DNA from: Actinomycetes bacterium
Lineage (GTDB): Bacteria; Actinomycetota; Actinomycetes; Actinomycetales; Dermatophilaceae
Length of the DNA: 64,000 bases
Direction of reading: 5' to 3'
Assembly: GCA_029778715.1 (NCBI GenBank)
Contig: JAKOPT010000058.1
Span: forward strand, 25,947 to 89,946
Part shown: in pieces, positions 34,318 through 43,979 of the stretch
Layout of the letters: every line of letters begins with the position of its first letter
How positions within the stretch are numbered: the first letter of the stretch is position 1
The notes under the pieces: model-generated
Databases searched by the model: none
Told to the model about the DNA's origin: nothing
Seen by the model: the letters and a program-made list of their open reading frames with translations, nothing else
Made by a program: the position numbers and the translations under genes

Positions 34318-35547
34318 TCAGGCTGGCACGCCGCCCGAGCGCTCATGGGCGAGTGCGGCGCATCGCCGCAGGGCGATTTCGGTGAGGAAGAGCGCCATAT
34401 CCGGCACGACCGAGTCGTCGAACTCGGCGCGCGGGGAATGGTTGTCCGGGGCGGTCGCGGGGTCGACGCCGAGGGGACAGGCGCTGATGTTGACGTAGGC
34501 GCCCGGAACCAACTCCATGACGACGGACATGTCCTCCGCGCCGGCCTCCGGGAACGGTTGGTCCACCCAGCGCTGGGCCCCGAACAGGTCACGGATGGTC
34601 GCCTCGGCGAAGGCCTGTTCGTCCGGGTCGTTGATGGTTGCCGGATATCCGGTATGCCGTTCGATCTCGACGCCGAGCCCGTGCGCGGCGCAGATGCCCC
34701 GCGCCGCTCGTTCGATGACGGCGAGGGCCTTCTCTCGCGTGGCGGGAGCGAACGTGCGCACCGTCATGTCGATCACGGCCCGGTCACCGATGATGTTGTT
34801 CTTGGTGCCGGCGGTGATTCGGCCGACGGTGACGACCACCGGGTCGAAGATGGAGAACTTGCGCGTCACCAGTGTCTGCAGGGCCAGAACGATCTCGCAC
34901 GCCACCGGGACCGGATCCAAGGTGCGGTGGGGCGCGGCGCCGTGCCCGCCGTCGCCGACGACGGTCACCGTGAGTTCGTCCGAGGCGGCCATGAGTGAAC
35001 CCGGCCGACCGAACCACACGCCGAGGGGGTGTTCGGCGGAGAAGACGTGGACGGCATACGCGGCGTCAACCGGGCGTCCCGCCGCTTCCAACAGCCCCTC
35101 CTCAACCATGGGAGCCGCCCCACCGGGGCCTTCTTCACCAGGCTGGAACATGAGGATGACATCACCGGCGAGTTCGTCACGCCGAGCGCACAGTTGGTGG
35201 GCGGCACCGACAAGGGCGGCGGTGTGGAGGTCATGGCCGCAGGCATGCATGACGCCGTCATGCGTGGAGATCCAGGGCGCCGCCACTTCTTCGTGGACGG
35301 GAAGGGCATCCATGTCGGCGCGCAGCAACACCACGGGTCGAGGGTCGGGGCTGGGGGCACTGCCGCGGACGACGCCCACGACGGACGACAAAGCCCGTCC
35401 ACGCGTGATCTCGATGTCGAGCCCCGCGAGCGCGTCGAGCACGACCGCCTGCGTGCGAGGCAGATGGAGTCCGATCTCGGGGATCGCGTGCAGGGTTCGG
35501 CGCAGATCGATGAGGTCAGGGGCGGGCGCATCGGCAACGGCACTCAT
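34318..35547 (-). CDS. M20 family amidohydrolase
   Basis: A 409-residue di-metal hydrolase that removes acyl or amino-acid groups from substrates such as N-acyl amino acids or indole-acetyl-amino acids. Visible elements: LLRADMDALPVHEE and GVMHACGHDLHTAAL (metal ligands), FQPGEEGPGGA (catalytic Glu), and a C-terminal NHSPRAEFDD-type ligand region. The dimerisation insert lies around residues 195-300. Substrate not determined. Stands alone between convergent and divergent genes. Confidence 0.9.
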   Translation of the reverse strand: MSAVADAPAPDLIDLRRTLHAIPEIGLHLPRTQAVVLDALAGLDIEITRGRALSSVVGVVRGSAPSPDPRPVVLLRADMDALPVHEEVAAPWISTHDGVMHACGHDLHTAALVGAAHQLCARRDELAGDVILMFQPGEEGPGGAAPMVEEGLLEAAGRPVDAAYAVHVFSAEHPLGVWFGRPGSLMAASDELTVTVVGDGGHGAAPHRTLDPVPVACEIVLALQTLVTRKFSIFDPVVVTVGRITAGTKNNIIGDRAVIDMTVRTFAPATREKALAVIERAARGICAAHGLGVEIERHTGYPATINDPDEQAFAEATIRDLFGAQRWVDQPFPEAGAEDMSVVMELVPGAYVNISACPLGVDPATAPDNHSPRAEFDDSVVPDMALFLTEIALRRCAALAHERSGGVPA

Positions 35548-35601
35548 GACACAACCCTAGGACTCCGTCCTCGACGCGTCGGGAACACTAGGGTGGGGGT
35601 C

Positions 35602-37314
35602 GTGAACGGGACTGCCTCTGACGGTACGCGGCTGCTTGATGCCGTTACGCAGTTGCGGGGGGCCATTGCCGGTGCGGTCCTGCCGTTCGCCCTGCCGGGA
35701 CGGGAAGCGGCGCTCGCCGAGCGAGCCGGGCTGCTGCACCAACTCGACGACTATGCCTTGCCTCGGCTACGGGCCCTGGACGCACCCCTGCTTGCCGTCG
35801 TCGGAGGTTCCACCGGTTCCGGCAAATCGACTCTCGTCAATTCCCTGATCAACGCCCAGGTGTCCCGGTCGGGGGTGATCCGGCCGACGACGACCCGGCC
35901 CGTGCTCGTCCACCACCCCGACGACGCGCATTGGTTCACTGACACCCGCATCCTCCCCAGGCTGTCGCGAGTGACCGGTGCCGAGTCCGACCACGCCCAG
36001 CCGGGCACGGTGCGGCTCGTTCGCTCGACGGCGTTGGAGCCGGGTTTGGCCCTGCTCGACGCCCCCGACATCGACTCCGTGGTCGAGGCCAATCGGGCCC
36101 TTGCCGGCGAGTTGCTGGCCGCGGCCGATCTTTGGCTGTTCGTCACGACGGCCGCCCGGTATGCCGACGCGGCGCCGTGGGAGTTGCTCCGGCTCGCGTC
36201 CCAGCGGGGCGCCTCGGTTGCCGTCATCCTCAACCGGGTCGCACCGTCGTCCGTCGAGGAGATCCGCCCGCACCTGGTCGCCATGCTGCGCGAACAGGAG
36301 TTGGCCACGGCCCCGGTGTTTTCCGTGGTCGAATCCCCGCTCACCCCCGCCGGGTTCCTCCCGGAACAGTCATTTGCGCGGCTCAAGGGCTGGTTGACTG
36401 CCCTGTCCCGCGATGCTCGGGCCCGGGAGATCGTGGTCGGCCAGACTCTGAGGGGGGTGGTCGACTCGCTCCGCACCCGCACCGACGATCTCGCCGGCGC
36501 CGCTCAAGCCCAGCGCGAGGCCCAACTCGCCCTGCAGGCGGCCGTCGATGGGCACTTCGCCGACGCGCTGGCGCAGGTCGAGGCCGGGATGACCGACGGA
36601 CGGCTGCTCCGCGGCGAGGTGCTCGCTCGCTGGCAGGAGTTTGTGGGCACCGGTGAGTTCTTCCGGCAGGTCGAGTCGAAGGTGGCTCGTTGGCGCGACC
36701 GGCTCACCGCCGCCATCAAGGGCACCCCGCTCACTCCTGACGACATCGGGGAAGCGCTGCAGACCGGGGTCGCGGCGTTGGTCACGGCACACGGAGAGGG
36801 TGCGGTCTCGGATTCGCTGCGGGACTTGCGGCGCCTTGAGGGTGGATCGACGGTCCTCGACATCGCCCCCGACCTGCCGCAGCTCTCTCCGGGCTTCCGG
36901 CCACGCGTCGAGCGACTGATCCGCGACTGGCAGGGCGAGATCTTCGCCATGGTTCGCGCCGAGGGAGGCCACCGGCGCACCAACGCCCGGCTCGCGGCAT
37001 ACGGAGTCAACGGGGTGGGGTTGCTCATGATGCTCGTGGCGTTTGCGCACACCGGTGGGTTGAGCGGGGTGGAATTCGGAATTGCCGGGGGCACGTCGGT
37101 CTTGGCTCAGCGGGTGCTCGAGGCGATCTTCGGCGACCAGGCCGTGCGTCGGATGGCAACGCAAGCCCGGCGCGCCCTCTTCGTGCGGGTCGAGGAGTTG
37201 TATGCCGCCGAGCAGGCCCGCTTCACCCACGCCATTGCCTCGGTGGGTGCGGTCGAAGGTCAGAGCGAGCACCTACGGGCCGCAGCACGCGCCGTCGAGG
37301 AGGCCGCCCGATGA
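35602..37314 (+). CDS. Dynamin-like/YfjP-type GTPase, first of a pair
   Basis: About 570 residues. P-loop GGSTGSGKST near residue 72, switch/G3 LLDAPDIDS, and an NRV-type G4 region (AVILNRVAPSS). The C-terminal half is long, helical and charged, with one hydrophobic segment (GVGLLMMLVAFAHTGGLSG) near residues 470-490 that could dip into the membrane. Paired genes of this kind in actinobacteria include the dynamin-like proteins that stabilise septa; that role is inferred. GTG start after a GGTGGGGG site. It overlaps the next GTPase gene by ATGA. Confidence 0.82.
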   Translation: MNGTASDGTRLLDAVTQLRGAIAGAVLPFALPGREAALAERAGLLHQLDDYALPRLRALDAPLLAVVGGSTGSGKSTLVNSLINAQVSRSGVIRPTTTRPVLVHHPDDAHWFTDTRILPRLSRVTGAESDHAQPGTVRLVRSTALEPGLALLDAPDIDSVVEANRALAGELLAAADLWLFVTTAARYADAAPWELLRLASQRGASVAVILNRVAPSSVEEIRPHLVAMLREQELATAPVFSVVESPLTPAGFLPEQSFARLKGWLTALSRDARAREIVVGQTLRGVVDSLRTRTDDLAGAAQAQREAQLALQAAVDGHFADALAQVEAGMTDGRLLRGEVLARWQEFVGTGEFFRQVESKVARWRDRLTAAIKGTPLTPDDIGEALQTGVAALVTAHGEGAVSDSLRDLRRLEGGSTVLDIAPDLPQLSPGFRPRVERLIRDWQGEIFAMVRAEGGHRRTNARLAAYGVNGVGLLMMLVAFAHTGGLSGVEFGIAGGTSVLAQRVLEAIFGDQAVRRMATQARRALFVRVEELYAAEQARFTHAIASVGAVEGQSEHLRAAARAVEEAAR

Positions 37315-38993
37315 CGCCGCTGCGTCCTGGCCGCGCCCAGCTCCGAGACGTCTCCGCTGAGGCTCTCGAAACTGCGGTGGCCAGTGTCGAACGGGCGTTG
37401 CGCATCGGTGGGGAGGAGTTGCCACCGGAGCCGGCAGAAGCGGCGGCCACGCTCGTCGAGAAGGCTCGGCGGCGGACTGCCCTCGTCGGGGGGCACACCA
37501 TCGTTGCTCTCGCCGGCGCCACCGGCAGCGGCAAGTCGTCGCTCTTCAACGCGCTCGTGGGGGACGAGGTCGCGACGATCGGGGCGCGCCGCCCCACGAC
37601 GAGCGCAACGACTGCGGCCACGTGGGGCGCTGACCCGGCCGCCGAGTTGCTCGATTGGCTCGCCGTTCCCCGGCGCCACCAGGTCGACGGCGATGATCCC
37701 GCGCGGGCGCTCTTCGCCAAGCACGTGGCCGAGAACCTTGACGGGTTGGTGCTCCTCGACCTGCCCGATTTCGACTCCCGGGTGGCCAGCAACCGCGCCG
37801 AGGCCGAGCGCATCCTCGGCATGGTCGATCTGTTCGTGTGGGTGACCGATCCGCAGAAGTATGCCGATTCCCGCCTCCACGACGACTATCTGACGGCCCT
37901 GGCGACCCACGACAGCGTCATGCTCGTTGTACTCAACCAGATCGACCTGCTCACTCCCGTCGAGACCGGCGATTGTCTGGCGGATCTGCGTCGGCTCCTG
38001 CGTCGCGACGGAGTTCCCGACGCATCCGTCATTCCGGTGTCGGCGGTCACCGGTCAGGGCATCAGCCTGCTGCGGCAGCGACTCGTCAACATCCTCATCG
38101 GGCAACGCGCAGCGCGCGACCGGCTCGCCGCCGACCTGCGCGTGGCCCTTGACGGGTTGCGGACCGCGGTGGCGCCCACCGAACCCACAATGCGTGCCGA
38201 GGACCAGCACGACCTCATGGATGCCCTCGCCCGTTCGGCCGGGGTGAGCATGGTCGCCAAGGCGGCGGCCAGGGACTACCGTCGACAGGCCGTCTCGCGC
38301 ACCGGATGGCCCCTCACCCGGTGGCTCCAGATGTTCCGGGCCAAGCCGCTGCGCAAGCTCTGGCTCGACGACGACCCCATCACCATCCGTGAGCAGGACA
38401 TGCGCGCGGTGCTCGGGCGCTCCTCGATCCCGCCACCCACCCCGGCAGCGCAGGCCGAGGTTGCCTTGGCCACCCGTCGGGTGGGGGAGCGCGCGCGGGC
38501 CGAGTTGCCGGAGCGCTGGGCCGAAGCGGTCGACGCGGCGAGTTTCGCCCCACGCGGCGATCTCGCCGATGCTCTCGACCAGGCGGTCCTCGCGACTCCG
38601 CTGCGGGTCAGGGTGCCCCTGTGGTGGCGGCTTTTCGGCGCGCTCCAGATCGGGTTGGCGCTCACCGCGCTCGGGGGAGTGTTGTGGTATGCCGTGCGGT
38701 GGGTCCTCGGGTTGCTCGCCTTCCCGGTCGCGGCTCCGCCGCGCCTGGCGCAGCTGGTGCCCCTGCCGCTGCTCATGGTGGTCGGTGGGTTGGTCTGCGG
38801 GTTGCTGCTCGCGCTGTTGTCACGGACCATGGCGCGCGTCGGAGCTCGTCGACGGGCGGCCCGGGTGGAGGCCGATTTGCGGCAAGCCGTGGCGGAAGTA
38901 GCCCAAGAACGGGTGATCGCGCCGGTTGCCGAGGTGATTTCACGTCACCGGGAGACCCGGGAGGAACTCGAACGGGCCGCTGCTGCGCTCTGA
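37311..38993 (+). CDS. Dynamin-like/YfjP-type GTPase, second of a pair
   Basis: About 560 residues. G1 ALAGATGSGKSSLFNAL near residue 65, G3 LLDLPDFDS, G4 VLNQIDLL and G5 VSAVTGQG complete a functional GTP site. Two hydrophobic segments (WRLFGALQIGLALTALGGVLW and LPLLMVVGGLVCGLLLALL, about 440-510) anchor the C-terminal part in the membrane, followed by a charged coiled region. It starts within the stop of its partner, so the two are made together and likely form one complex. Confidence 0.85.
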   Translation: MTPLRPGRAQLRDVSAEALETAVASVERALRIGGEELPPEPAEAAATLVEKARRRTALVGGHTIVALAGATGSGKSSLFNALVGDEVATIGARRPTTSATTAATWGADPAAELLDWLAVPRRHQVDGDDPARALFAKHVAENLDGLVLLDLPDFDSRVASNRAEAERILGMVDLFVWVTDPQKYADSRLHDDYLTALATHDSVMLVVLNQIDLLTPVETGDCLADLRRLLRRDGVPDASVIPVSAVTGQGISLLRQRLVNILIGQRAARDRLAADLRVALDGLRTAVAPTEPTMRAEDQHDLMDALARSAGVSMVAKAAARDYRRQAVSRTGWPLTRWLQMFRAKPLRKLWLDDDPITIREQDMRAVLGRSSIPPPTPAAQAEVALATRRVGERARAELPERWAEAVDAASFAPRGDLADALDQAVLATPLRVRVPLWWRLFGALQIGLALTALGGVLWYAVRWVLGLLAFPVAAPPRLAQLVPLPLLMVVGGLVCGLLLALLSRTMARVGARRRAARVEADLRQAVAEVAQERVIAPVAEVISRHRETREELERAAAAL

Positions 38994-39085
38994 GGTCAGG
39001 AGGGTCTGGGGGCGCTGCCCGTTGCATTGGACCAGGCCGGGGCCGACCGTCGTGGGCGGCGCGTCGAGCCGTCCGACGGGACCGC

Positions 39086-39124
39086 TTGTCCACAGGCACG
39101 GGTGGTCAAGGTGTGTCGTCCACA
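39086..39124 (+). promoter_or_regulatory. Two DnaA-box-like sites upstream of an ssb paralogue
   Basis: TTGTCCACA at 39086-39094 equals the actinobacterial DnaA-box consensus. TCGTCCACA at 39116-39124 differs at one position. They share orientation, lie 30 bases apart (about three helical turns) and precede the ssb-like start by about 90 bases. Confidence 0.5.
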
Positions 39125-39210
39125 GGCGGCGGGCAGGGCTCGCCCGGGGGCCCGATCGACGCCAGGCTGCGATGTGCAGGCCCCGCCGGGGCCAGGAGAG
39201 GACCACATCC

Positions 39211-39765
39211 ATGAACGACATCCCCATCACCGTCGTCGGCCGCCTCGTGGCCGAACCCACCCTGCGCACGACAGCGACCGGGGCACCCATGACAACCTTC
39301 CGGATCGCCACCAACTCCCGTCGCCCCAAGCCCGGGGTTCCCGGCGAATACGAGGACGGGCCGACGAGCTATTTCAACGTCGCCGCCTTCCGGGCCTTGG
39401 GGGCCAACCTGGCCACCTGCCTGCACCGCGGTGAACCGGTGATCGTGCACGGCACCCTCGAAATCGCCCAGTTCGACCGCCAGGACGGCACGCGCGGCTC
39501 GGGAGGTGACATCGTTGCCCGGTCCGTGGGCCATGACCTCAACTGGGGCCTGGGCTACCTGCGCAAGGTGAGCCGCGGCGGAGCGGTGAGCGAAACCATC
39601 GCCAACGACCCGCACCTGCAGGCGGCCACGGCCGCGGCCCTGGACGTGCTCAGCGAGGGAGTGCCGGACCCGGACACCGTCGACTATGACGTCGTGTCGG
39701 ACGGCGGGGTCACGGTCGACCAGCGCACCGGCGAGATCCTCGAGCGGGCCCGCTCGGCCGCCTGA
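39211..39765 (+). CDS. Single-stranded DNA-binding protein paralogue
   Basis: About 184 residues. The N-terminal OB fold has the usual ITVVGRLVAEPTLR, MTTFRIATNSRR and SYFNVAAFRALG elements. The C-terminus ends ILERARSAA and lacks the acidic DDDIPF-type tip through which the main SSB recruits repair proteins. It is therefore a second SSB, as many actinobacteria carry, possibly for competence, recombination or stress. A strong AGGAGAGG site precedes the ATG. Two DnaA-box-like sites lie upstream. Confidence 0.9.
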   Translation: MNDIPITVVGRLVAEPTLRTTATGAPMTTFRIATNSRRPKPGVPGEYEDGPTSYFNVAAFRALGANLATCLHRGEPVIVHGTLEIAQFDRQDGTRGSGGDIVARSVGHDLNWGLGYLRKVSRGGAVSETIANDPHLQAATAAALDVLSEGVPDPDTVDYDVVSDGGVTVDQRTGEILERARSAA

Positions 39766-39884
39766 GCCAGTGATCGCCGGCGGGGGCGCGGCATACCGGA
39801 CGCCCCAAAGGCACCGGCGCGTGACCGGCGCGAGCGCGGGAACGGGATTCGGGGATGCGGCGAGGAATCGCCTAGCCTTGCCGC

Positions 39885-41567
39885 ATGCCCGAATTCATCT
39901 ACGTGCTGGCGCGCGCCCGCAAGGCGCACGGCGACAAGGTCATCCTCGACGACGTGACGTTGTCGTTCCTGCCTGGAGCCAAGATCGGCGTTGTCGGTCC
40001 CAACGGCGCCGGCAAGTCCTCGGTGCTCAAGATCATGGCGGGCCTGGACCACCCCTCGAACGGGGAGGCGCGGCTGACGCCCGGCTACACCGTGGGCATC
40101 CTCATGCAGGAGCCGGTCCTCAACGAGGACAAGACCGTGCTCGGCAACGTCGAGGAAGGCGCGGGTGAGATCAAGGCCAAACTCGACCGTTATCACCAGA
40201 TCAGCGCCGAGATGGCCGAGCCGGACGCCGACTTCGACGCCTTGCTCGCCGAGATGGGCGCCCTCCAGGAGGAAATCGACCACGCCGACGCGTGGGACCT
40301 CGACTCCCAACTGGAGCAGGCGATGGACGCCCTGCGGTGCCCACCACCGGACGCCGACGTCACGACCTTGTCCGGGGGCGAGCGGCGCCGGGTCGCACTG
40401 TGCAAGCTGCTCCTCCAAAAGCCCGACCTGCTCCTGCTCGACGAACCGACCAACCATCTCGACGCCGAGTCCGTGCTGTGGTTGGAGCAGCACCTGGCCA
40501 AGTACCCCGGCGCCGTGGTCGCGGTCACCCACGACCGGTACTTCATGGACAACGTCGCCGGGTGGATCCTGGAACTGGACCGGGGGCGGGCCTACCCCTA
40601 CGAGGGCAACTACTCGACCTACCTGGAGAAGAAGGCCGCTCGCCTCGAGGTCCAGGGCAAGAAGGACGCCAAGTTGGCGCGCCGCTTGGAAGAGGAACTC
40701 CAGTGGGTGCGCTTGAATGCCAAGGCCCGCCAGACCAAGTCGAAGGCGCGGTTGCAGCGCTACGAGGAGATGGCCGCCGAGGCCGAGCGCACCCGCAAAC
40801 TCGACTTCGAGGAAATCCAGATCCCACCGGGCCCGCGCCTGGGGAGCAAGGTCATCGAGGTCAAGAAGCTCCGCAAGGGGTTCGGCGACCGGGTCCTCAT
40901 CGACGGGCTGTCCTTCACGTTGCCGCGCAACGGAATTGTCGGGGTCATCGGACCCAACGGGGTCGGCAAGACCACCCTCTTCAAGACCATCGTCGGCCTC
41001 GAAGCCCCCGACGCCGGCACCGTCGACATCGGCGATACGGTTCGCATCTCCTACGTCGACCAGAGCCGTGGCGGCATCGACCCCGACCTCAGCCTCTGGG
41101 AGGTCGTCTCCGGCGGGCACGACTACATCAACGTCGGCCACGTCGAAATCCCCTCGCGCGCCTACGTGAGCCAGTTCGGGTTCAAGGGACCGGACCAGCA
41201 GAAGAAGGCGGGTGTGCTCTCCGGTGGCGAACGCAACCGGCTCAACCTCGCCCTGACCCTCAAAGAGGGTGGCAACCTGCTCCTCCTCGACGAACCGACG
41301 AACGACCTCGACGTCGAAACCCTCGGATCTCTCGAAAACGCTCTCCTCGACTTTCCCGGCTGCGCGGTCGTCATCAGCCACGACCGATGGTTCCTCGACC
41401 GGGTGGCGACCCACATCCTCGCCTACGAGGGTGACGATCAGGACCCCGCGAAGTGGTACTGGTTCGAGGGCAACTTCGAGTCCTACGAGGCCAACAAGAT
41501 CGAGCGGCTCGGCGAGGAAGCCGCCCGCCCGCACCGGGTGACCTACCGCAAACTCACCCGCGACTGA
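39885..41567 (+). CDS. ettA: Energy-dependent translational throttle protein EttA
   Basis: An ABC-F protein of 560 residues that binds the ribosomal E site and senses ATP:ADP ratio. Two nucleotide-binding domains: Walker A GPNGAGKSS (about residue 37) and GPNGVGKTT (about 350), signatures LSGGERRRVAL and LSGGERNRLNL, and Walker B LLLLDEPTNHLD and LLLLDEPTNDLD. The inserted arm and the linker rich in Lys/Arg (about 245-310) are in place. No membrane segments. It follows the ssb paralogue, a conserved actinobacterial order. Confidence 0.95.
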   Translation: MPEFIYVLARARKAHGDKVILDDVTLSFLPGAKIGVVGPNGAGKSSVLKIMAGLDHPSNGEARLTPGYTVGILMQEPVLNEDKTVLGNVEEGAGEIKAKLDRYHQISAEMAEPDADFDALLAEMGALQEEIDHADAWDLDSQLEQAMDALRCPPPDADVTTLSGGERRRVALCKLLLQKPDLLLLDEPTNHLDAESVLWLEQHLAKYPGAVVAVTHDRYFMDNVAGWILELDRGRAYPYEGNYSTYLEKKAARLEVQGKKDAKLARRLEEELQWVRLNAKARQTKSKARLQRYEEMAAEAERTRKLDFEEIQIPPGPRLGSKVIEVKKLRKGFGDRVLIDGLSFTLPRNGIVGVIGPNGVGKTTLFKTIVGLEAPDAGTVDIGDTVRISYVDQSRGGIDPDLSLWEVVSGGHDYINVGHVEIPSRAYVSQFGFKGPDQQKKAGVLSGGERNRLNLALTLKEGGNLLLLDEPTNDLDVETLGSLENALLDFPGCAVVISHDRWFLDRVATHILAYEGDDQDPAKWYWFEGNFESYEANKIERLGEEAARPHRVTYRKLTRD

Positions 41568-41614
41568 GTCGACCGTCCGCGCAGATCAGGGCCCCGCGGC
41601 ATACCCGACGGAAC

Positions 41615-42340
41615 TCAGCGGGGTTTGCGGGCGGCGAGGAACACCGAGGACCCGAACGGCAGGTCGCGACGGCGCAGGTATGCCGCGTCGAGCCGGGCCA
41701 AGCGGAGCAAACCCCGGTTGAGCGCGGGCGGGAGTTGGGGGATGGTCGCGATGTCCTGGGCCTGGGTGCGGTGTCCGAATCGTCGCCGGGCCAGCCGTTC
41801 GGCGGCGAAGAGTGGAAAGACGCTGGCGAAGGCGTGGGTGGCGCGTTCGAGGTGCAGGCCGGCCGCCTCGACGGCGGTCACCGCGCGCCGGCGGGTGTAG
41901 CGCCGGTGATGGCCATTGGCGACATCGTGATCGCTCCACGCCCACTGATAGGCCGGCACGGCCATCAGCAGCACGCCATCGGGGCGCAACACCCGCACGA
42001 TCTCGGCGAGCGCATCCGCTTCGGGGTCAAGATGTTCGACGACGTCGAAGGCGGTGACCAGGTCGAAGGTGGCGTCGGCGAAGGGCAGCACCATCGCCGA
42101 CGCGCACACGCCCGTCGTGCCCAACCCCCGAGGATCGATATCGACCGAGGCGACGTGACCGGCGGCGTGCGCAACCCAGCCCGCGCTCGGCCCGTCCGCG
42201 GACCCGATGTCGAGCGCGAGTCCGGCGCCCGCGGCATACCGGGACAAGGCGGTCTCCAGGAGTTCGGAGCGGGCGACATACCACCAGTAGCCCTCCACCG
42301 CATGGGAGGGGGAACCACCGTGCCCAGGCGTGGAACTCAC
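41615..42340 (-). CDS. Class I SAM-dependent methyltransferase
   Basis: About 241 residues: LALDIGSADGPSAGWV is motif I, ASVDIDPRG motif II, FDLVTAFDVVEHLDPE the post-I acidic region, and VLRPDGVLLMAVPAYQWAWS motif III, a Methyltransf_11-type pattern. The WSDHDVANGHHRRYT segment is frequent in methyltransferases next to glycosylation genes, but the substrate is unknown. GTG start at 42340. Convergent with ettA, 47 bases apart. Confidence 0.82.
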   Translation of the reverse strand: MSSTPGHGGSPSHAVEGYWWYVARSELLETALSRYAAGAGLALDIGSADGPSAGWVAHAAGHVASVDIDPRGLGTTGVCASAMVLPFADATFDLVTAFDVVEHLDPEADALAEIVRVLRPDGVLLMAVPAYQWAWSDHDVANGHHRRYTRRRAVTAVEAAGLHLERATHAFASVFPLFAAERLARRRFGHRTQAQDIATIPQLPPALNRGLLRLARLDAAYLRRRDLPFGSSVFLAARKPR

Positions 42341-42444
42341 CCGGCTCAGGGTACCCGTGCCGGACCGGTCACATGCCCGATCAACGGCGTGCACCCCGCG
42401 AGTAGAGTCGCCAACAGCCCTGCACCGCGACTTGAGGAGTGAGC

Positions 42445-43599
42445 ATGCCCCGCAACATTTACGACGAGGACCATGAGGCTTTTGGCGCCAGCGTGAGGGA
42501 GTTCGTCGAGCGCACCTTGAAACCGCGCGCCGAGGACATGATCCGCGACCACGTCATCGCGCGGGACATCTGGCTCGAGGCCGGCGAGCAGGGCTACTTC
42601 GGCCTCAACATTCCCGAGGAGTACGGCGGGGGCGGGGTCAACGACTACCTCTTCAACGCGATGCTCGCCGAGGAACTCGCCAAGTTCAACGCGGCGACCG
42701 CTTCCTGCTTCGGCATCCACAGTGACATCACCGCGCCCTACGTCGTCACCTGGGGCACCCCGGAGCAGAAGGAACGCTGGCTGCCCGGCGCCGCGACCGG
42801 CGAGAAGATCATGGCCATCGGGATGACCGAGCCCGGTGGCGGCTCCGACCTGGCCGCGCTCAAGACGACCGCCGTCAAGGCCGACGACGGCTCCGGGGAC
42901 TGGATCGTCAACGGCTCCAAGACGTTCATCACCAACGGCCACCAGTGCGACCTCGCGCTCGTCGCGGTGCGGACCGACCCCAGCAAGGGCGCCAAGGGCA
43001 TTTCGCTGCTCATGATGGAAGCCGGTATGCCGGGCTTCACCAAGGGTCAGCCGCTCGACAAGGTGGGCCAGCCGGAGTCCGACACCTCCGAGTTGTTCTT
43101 CGAGAACGTCCGGGTCCCGGCCAACAACCTCGTCGGTGCCGAGGGCATGGGCTTCATCATGATGATGCAGAAGTTGCCGCAGGAGCGCCTCGGGGCCGCG
43201 GTGAGCAACATCGCCAACGCCAAGCAGATCCTCGCCGAGACCATCCAGTACGCCAAGGACCGCAAGGCCTTCGGGTTCCCGATCGGCACCTTCCAGCACA
43301 ACAAGTTCAAGATCGCCGAGATGGTCACGTCCATCGAGGTCGCCGAGGCCTACATCGACGACTGCGTCGTCGCGCACGCCGCGGGCACCTTGAGCGCGGT
43401 CGACGCCGCCAAGGCCAAGTGGTGGAGCAGCCAGGTGCAATGCGACGTTCTCGACGAGTGCGTCCAGTTGCACGGCGGCTACGGCTTCATGAACGAGTAC
43501 CGGGTGGCTCGGGCCTGGAAGGACGCCCGCGTCCACATGATCTGGGCCGGCACCAACGAAATCATGAAGGAACTCATCGGCCGCGACCTCGGTCTCTGA
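42445..43599 (+). CDS. Acyl-CoA dehydrogenase
   Basis: A flavoprotein of about 384 residues that makes the first oxidation step on an acyl-CoA. IGMTEPGGGSDLAAL is the FAD/substrate signature, WIVNGSKTFITNG follows, and the C-terminal LHGGYGFMNEYRVARAWKD has the second family signature. The likely catalytic Glu lies near WAGTNEIMKE, as in long/isovaleryl-type members. ATG 42445 has GAGGAG at ideal spacing; an in-frame GTG sits six bases earlier. A strong terminator follows the stop. Confidence 0.93.
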   Translation: MPRNIYDEDHEAFGASVREFVERTLKPRAEDMIRDHVIARDIWLEAGEQGYFGLNIPEEYGGGGVNDYLFNAMLAEELAKFNAATASCFGIHSDITAPYVVTWGTPEQKERWLPGAATGEKIMAIGMTEPGGGSDLAALKTTAVKADDGSGDWIVNGSKTFITNGHQCDLALVAVRTDPSKGAKGISLLMMEAGMPGFTKGQPLDKVGQPESDTSELFFENVRVPANNLVGAEGMGFIMMMQKLPQERLGAAVSNIANAKQILAETIQYAKDRKAFGFPIGTFQHNKFKIAEMVTSIEVAEAYIDDCVVAHAAGTLSAVDAAKAKWWSSQVQCDVLDECVQLHGGYGFMNEYRVARAWKDARVHMIWAGTNEIMKELIGRDLGL

Positions 43600-43622
43600 C
43601 CGCACCGTCGCCGGACGATCAC

Positions 43623-43664
43623 GCGAGGGTATGCCGCTCACCAGAGGGGGCGGCATACCCTCGC
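43623..43664. terminator. Terminator hairpin built from an inverted GTATGCCG pair
   Basis: Perfect 15-bp arms (43623-43637 and 43650-43664) around a 12-base loop, starting 24 bases after the acyl-CoA dehydrogenase stop. Each arm contains GGGTATGCCGC or its complement. The 3' flank CGTTGTTTGG is mildly T-rich. Confidence 0.8.
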
Positions 43665-43915
43665 CGTTGTTTGGGGCGAGACCAGCCACGCGAGGGCGAG
43701 GACCAACCCGGCCCACCGCGGTTCGCCGCCCCAGGGGCGGGTGACCACCGCGAAGACCGTCGCGAGGAGACCCAGGACAGCATGACAAACCGGCGCCCGA
43801 GGTAGAGGTCCTAGTCGCGTTCGGCGAAGGACACCGCGGATTGCTCGACGATGCCGGAACGGCGACGCCACACCGGACAGGGCTGAGGACGATCAAGACG
43901 ATGGCCACGCCCTGG

Positions 43916-43969
43916 GCGCCATCGATCGTCACATCCCGACTTGGGGCGGGACGTAACGATCGATGGCGC
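43916..43969. terminator. Long inverted repeat downstream of the SDR gene
   Basis: Perfect 14-bp arms GCGCCATCGATCGT (43916-43929) and the complement (43956-43969), with a 26-base spacer. It ends 11 bases beyond the stop of the minus-strand SDR gene, so it probably terminates that transcript. The large spacer and AT-containing arms also allow a protein-binding or recombination site. Confidence 0.5.
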
Positions 43970-43979
43970 GGCCGATCGG

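Larger units (their letters stand above)
43600..43979. other. Gene-free stretch between acyl-CoA dehydrogenase and SDR genes
   Basis: It holds a 15-bp terminator stem (43623-43664) and a 14-bp inverted repeat (43916-43969). Between them a minus-strand frame (43638-43871) reads LGLLATVFAVVTRPWGG…WAGLVLALAWLVS, which looks like a fragment of a membrane protein and may be a gene remnant. I cannot assign it. Confidence 0.5.

Noticed and set aside
43638..43871. Small minus-strand membrane-protein frame
   Set aside because: It looks protein-like in its second half but has no plausible ribosome site, overlaps the terminator stem and matches no family I know; at most a remnant.
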